Below, piece by piece: positions 12,875 to 13,617 of a DNA stretch of 13,617 bases (positions are counted from its first letter, which is position 1; every line of letters starts with the position of its first letter). Both the position numbers and the translations under genes were made by a program. The notes beneath the pieces are model-generated. The model worked only from the letters and a program-made list of their open reading frames with translations, was not told the DNA's origin and made no database searches. Location: contig JANXWI010000429.1 in NCBI GenBank assembly GCA_025351205.1, positions 1 through 13,617 of the forward strand, written 5' to 3'. Source of the stretch: Deinococcus sp. (GTDB taxonomy: Bacteria > Deinococcota > Deinococci > Deinococcales > Deinococcaceae).

Positions 12875-13462
12875 ATGGGATTCCTGTTTATCGTTGTGGT
12901 CGTGATTCTGCTGATCGGCGTCGCGGTCGTCGTCAAATCGAGGGGGTCAACCGGATCGGCCTCGGCGCAGGGCGGCCAGGGCAAGGCTTCCAGTGCCGTC
13001 CTGCCCGAATCGCTGCCCGTGACAGTCAAGCGCTCCTTTTTCAGCCGCAGCGAACTGGTTTTTTTCGGCAGCCTCGGTGCGGTGCTGGAACACACGCCCT
13101 ACACGGTGTTCCCGAACGTGCGACTGAACGATATTTTTGCCATCAGCAGAGACGACAAGAGAAGCACCTACAACCGTCTGCGGGACAAGCACGTCGATTT
13201 TCTGATCGTGACCCGTGACGGTTACCATCCCAGATTCGCCATCGAACTCGACGGGGCCTCGCACGAGCGCGAGGTGCAGCAGAAGCGTGACCACGTGAAG
13301 GATCTGGTGTTCCGCAGCGCCGGGCTGACCCTGCTGCGTCTGGACGCCCGCCAGCCGCACTCCACGGCTTCGCTCCAGGCACATCTGGCCCCGCATCTGC
13401 CCGACCTGACGGGGCGAGTGGTGAACGGTGTCAAGGTTGAACGGATGCGGCGTCCGGCCTGA
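12875..13462 (+). CDS. Membrane-anchored DUF2726 protein (PD-(D/E)XK-like)
   Basis: A 195-residue protein with one N-terminal transmembrane helix (about 3-20, FLFIVVVVILLIGVAVVV), a short Gly/Ser/Ala/Gln linker (22-45), then a DUF2726 domain at about 52-170. The domain hallmarks are FFSRSELVFFGSL with E60, the strand YTVFPNVRLNDIF, and VDFLIV..FAIELDGASHE, where D108, E124, D126 and H130 form a PD-(D/E)XK-like set, followed by QKRDHVKDLVFRSAGLTLLRL. DUF2726 is related to endonuclease-type folds, but its substrate is not known to me. The anchor places the domain on the cytoplasmic side if the positive-inside rule holds (KSR after the helix). It is monocistronic, with TACGCT 7 nt before the ATG. 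Confidence 0.85.
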   Translation: MGFLFIVVVVILLIGVAVVVKSRGSTGSASAQGGQGKASSAVLPESLPVTVKRSFFSRSELVFFGSLGAVLEHTPYTVFPNVRLNDIFAISRDDKRSTYNRLRDKHVDFLIVTRDGYHPRFAIELDGASHEREVQQKRDHVKDLVFRSAGLTLLRLDARQPHSTASLQAHLAPHLPDLTGRVVNGVKVERMRRPA

Positions 13463-13500
13463 ACGCCCACGCCAGACATTCTGCCAGACAGCCGCTCAGC

Positions 13501-13506
13501 TAGACT
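13501..13506 (+). promoter_or_regulatory. -10 box TAGACT, leaderless pattern
   Basis: TAGACT ends 6 nt before the ATG at 13513, the same arrangement as at 4976 and 9402. No ribosome-binding site is visible. Confidence 0.5.
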
Positions 13507-13512
13507 CTGCCC

Positions 13513-13617
13513 ATGCAGGACATCATCGTGGTGGGGGCGGGTCTGGCGGGGCTGACGGCGGCCAGGACGTTGAGCAGAGCGGGGCGGCGGGTACGGGTTC
13601 TGGAAGGGTCAGGCGAG
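13513..13617 (+). CDS. FAD/NAD(P)-binding oxidoreductase, N-terminal fragment (cut by window edge)
   Basis: Only 35 codons are present. They begin MQDIIVVGAGLAGLTAARTL, a classic Rossmann dinucleotide-binding fold with GAGLAG at 8-13, and continue to a strand ending VRVLE with E31 placed to bind the ribose of FAD. This start is typical of amine-oxidase/phytoene-desaturase-like flavoproteins, but the deciding domains lie beyond the window, so the reaction cannot be named. The gene follows the DUF2726 gene by 50 nt with its own TAGACT box. Confidence 0.85.
   Translation, partial: MQDIIVVGAGLAGLTAARTLSRAGRRVRVLEGSGE

Noticed and set aside
1..13617. CRISPR array, tRNA/rRNA gene or complete insertion sequence
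   Set aside because: No regularly spaced repeats with unique spacers, no tRNA-like cloverleaf sequence and no transposase-like protein were seen on either strand.

Overview
The window is high-GC, gene-dense bacterial chromosome. Three things point to the Deinococcus/Thermus group, most likely a Deinococcus: mismatch-repair genes for a MutS/MutL system whose MutL carries a version of the endonuclease-type motif, the very GC-rich codon choice, and a recurring start architecture (a TANNNT -10 box only 6-8 nt upstream of the ATG, the leaderless-mRNA pattern known from Deinococcus). This assignment is inference; no rRNA or other phylogenetic marker is present.

Layout. The left edge holds the 3' three quarters of mutS (1-1875, +). 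A 635-bp spacer follows, with two copies of dispersed GC-rich hairpin repeats and no convincing gene. A Nudix hydrolase gene and mutL (2511-4717, +) overlap by ATGA and form an operon. A glycerophosphodiester phosphodiesterase gene (4988-5680, +) comes next. On the minus strand lies a two-gene unit, a TrmB-family regulator followed by a VOC/glyoxalase-fold protein (7109 down to 5940). Also on the minus strand are an NhaP/CPA1-type Na+/H+ antiporter (9283-7967) and, beyond a repeat, an M23 peptidase with an N-terminal membrane anchor (7768-7223). Reading rightward at 9414-10391 is a proline-iminopeptidase-like alpha/beta hydrolase whose nucleophile-elbow serine is glycine. Then on the minus strand psuK-psuG (12610-10620) encode the pseudouridine salvage pathway. 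The right end has a membrane-anchored DUF2726 (PD-(D/E)XK-like) protein (12875-13462, +) and the first 35 codons of an FAD/NAD(P)-binding oxidoreductase (13513 to the edge).

How the genes work together. MutS and MutL act in mismatch repair, and a Nudix enzyme coupled to MutL would fit nucleotide-pool sanitation or another housekeeping clean-up role. PsuK and PsuG phosphorylate pseudouridine and then split pseudouridine 5'-phosphate to uracil and ribose 5-phosphate. The other genes look like independent single-gene or two-gene units.

The most unusual content is non-coding. Three intergenic spacers (after mutL, after the phosphodiesterase gene and after the alpha/beta hydrolase gene) hold copies of a MITE-like element. 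Each has a GTTTTTAG/C-rich hairpin core, a 3' arm of exactly 65 nt and a terminal CTGTCCGGACCAT-like motif. In two copies this motif is mirrored by an inverted left end, giving elements of about 170 bp; the third copy carries an extra block of about 60 bp. Solo terminal motifs sit upstream of the TrmB-family gene, and related hairpin repeats lie before the Nudix gene and after the antiporter gene. Separately, perfect or near-perfect 15-bp tandem duplications recur at several places, four of them inside reading frames where they add 5-residue units, three of these in psuK.
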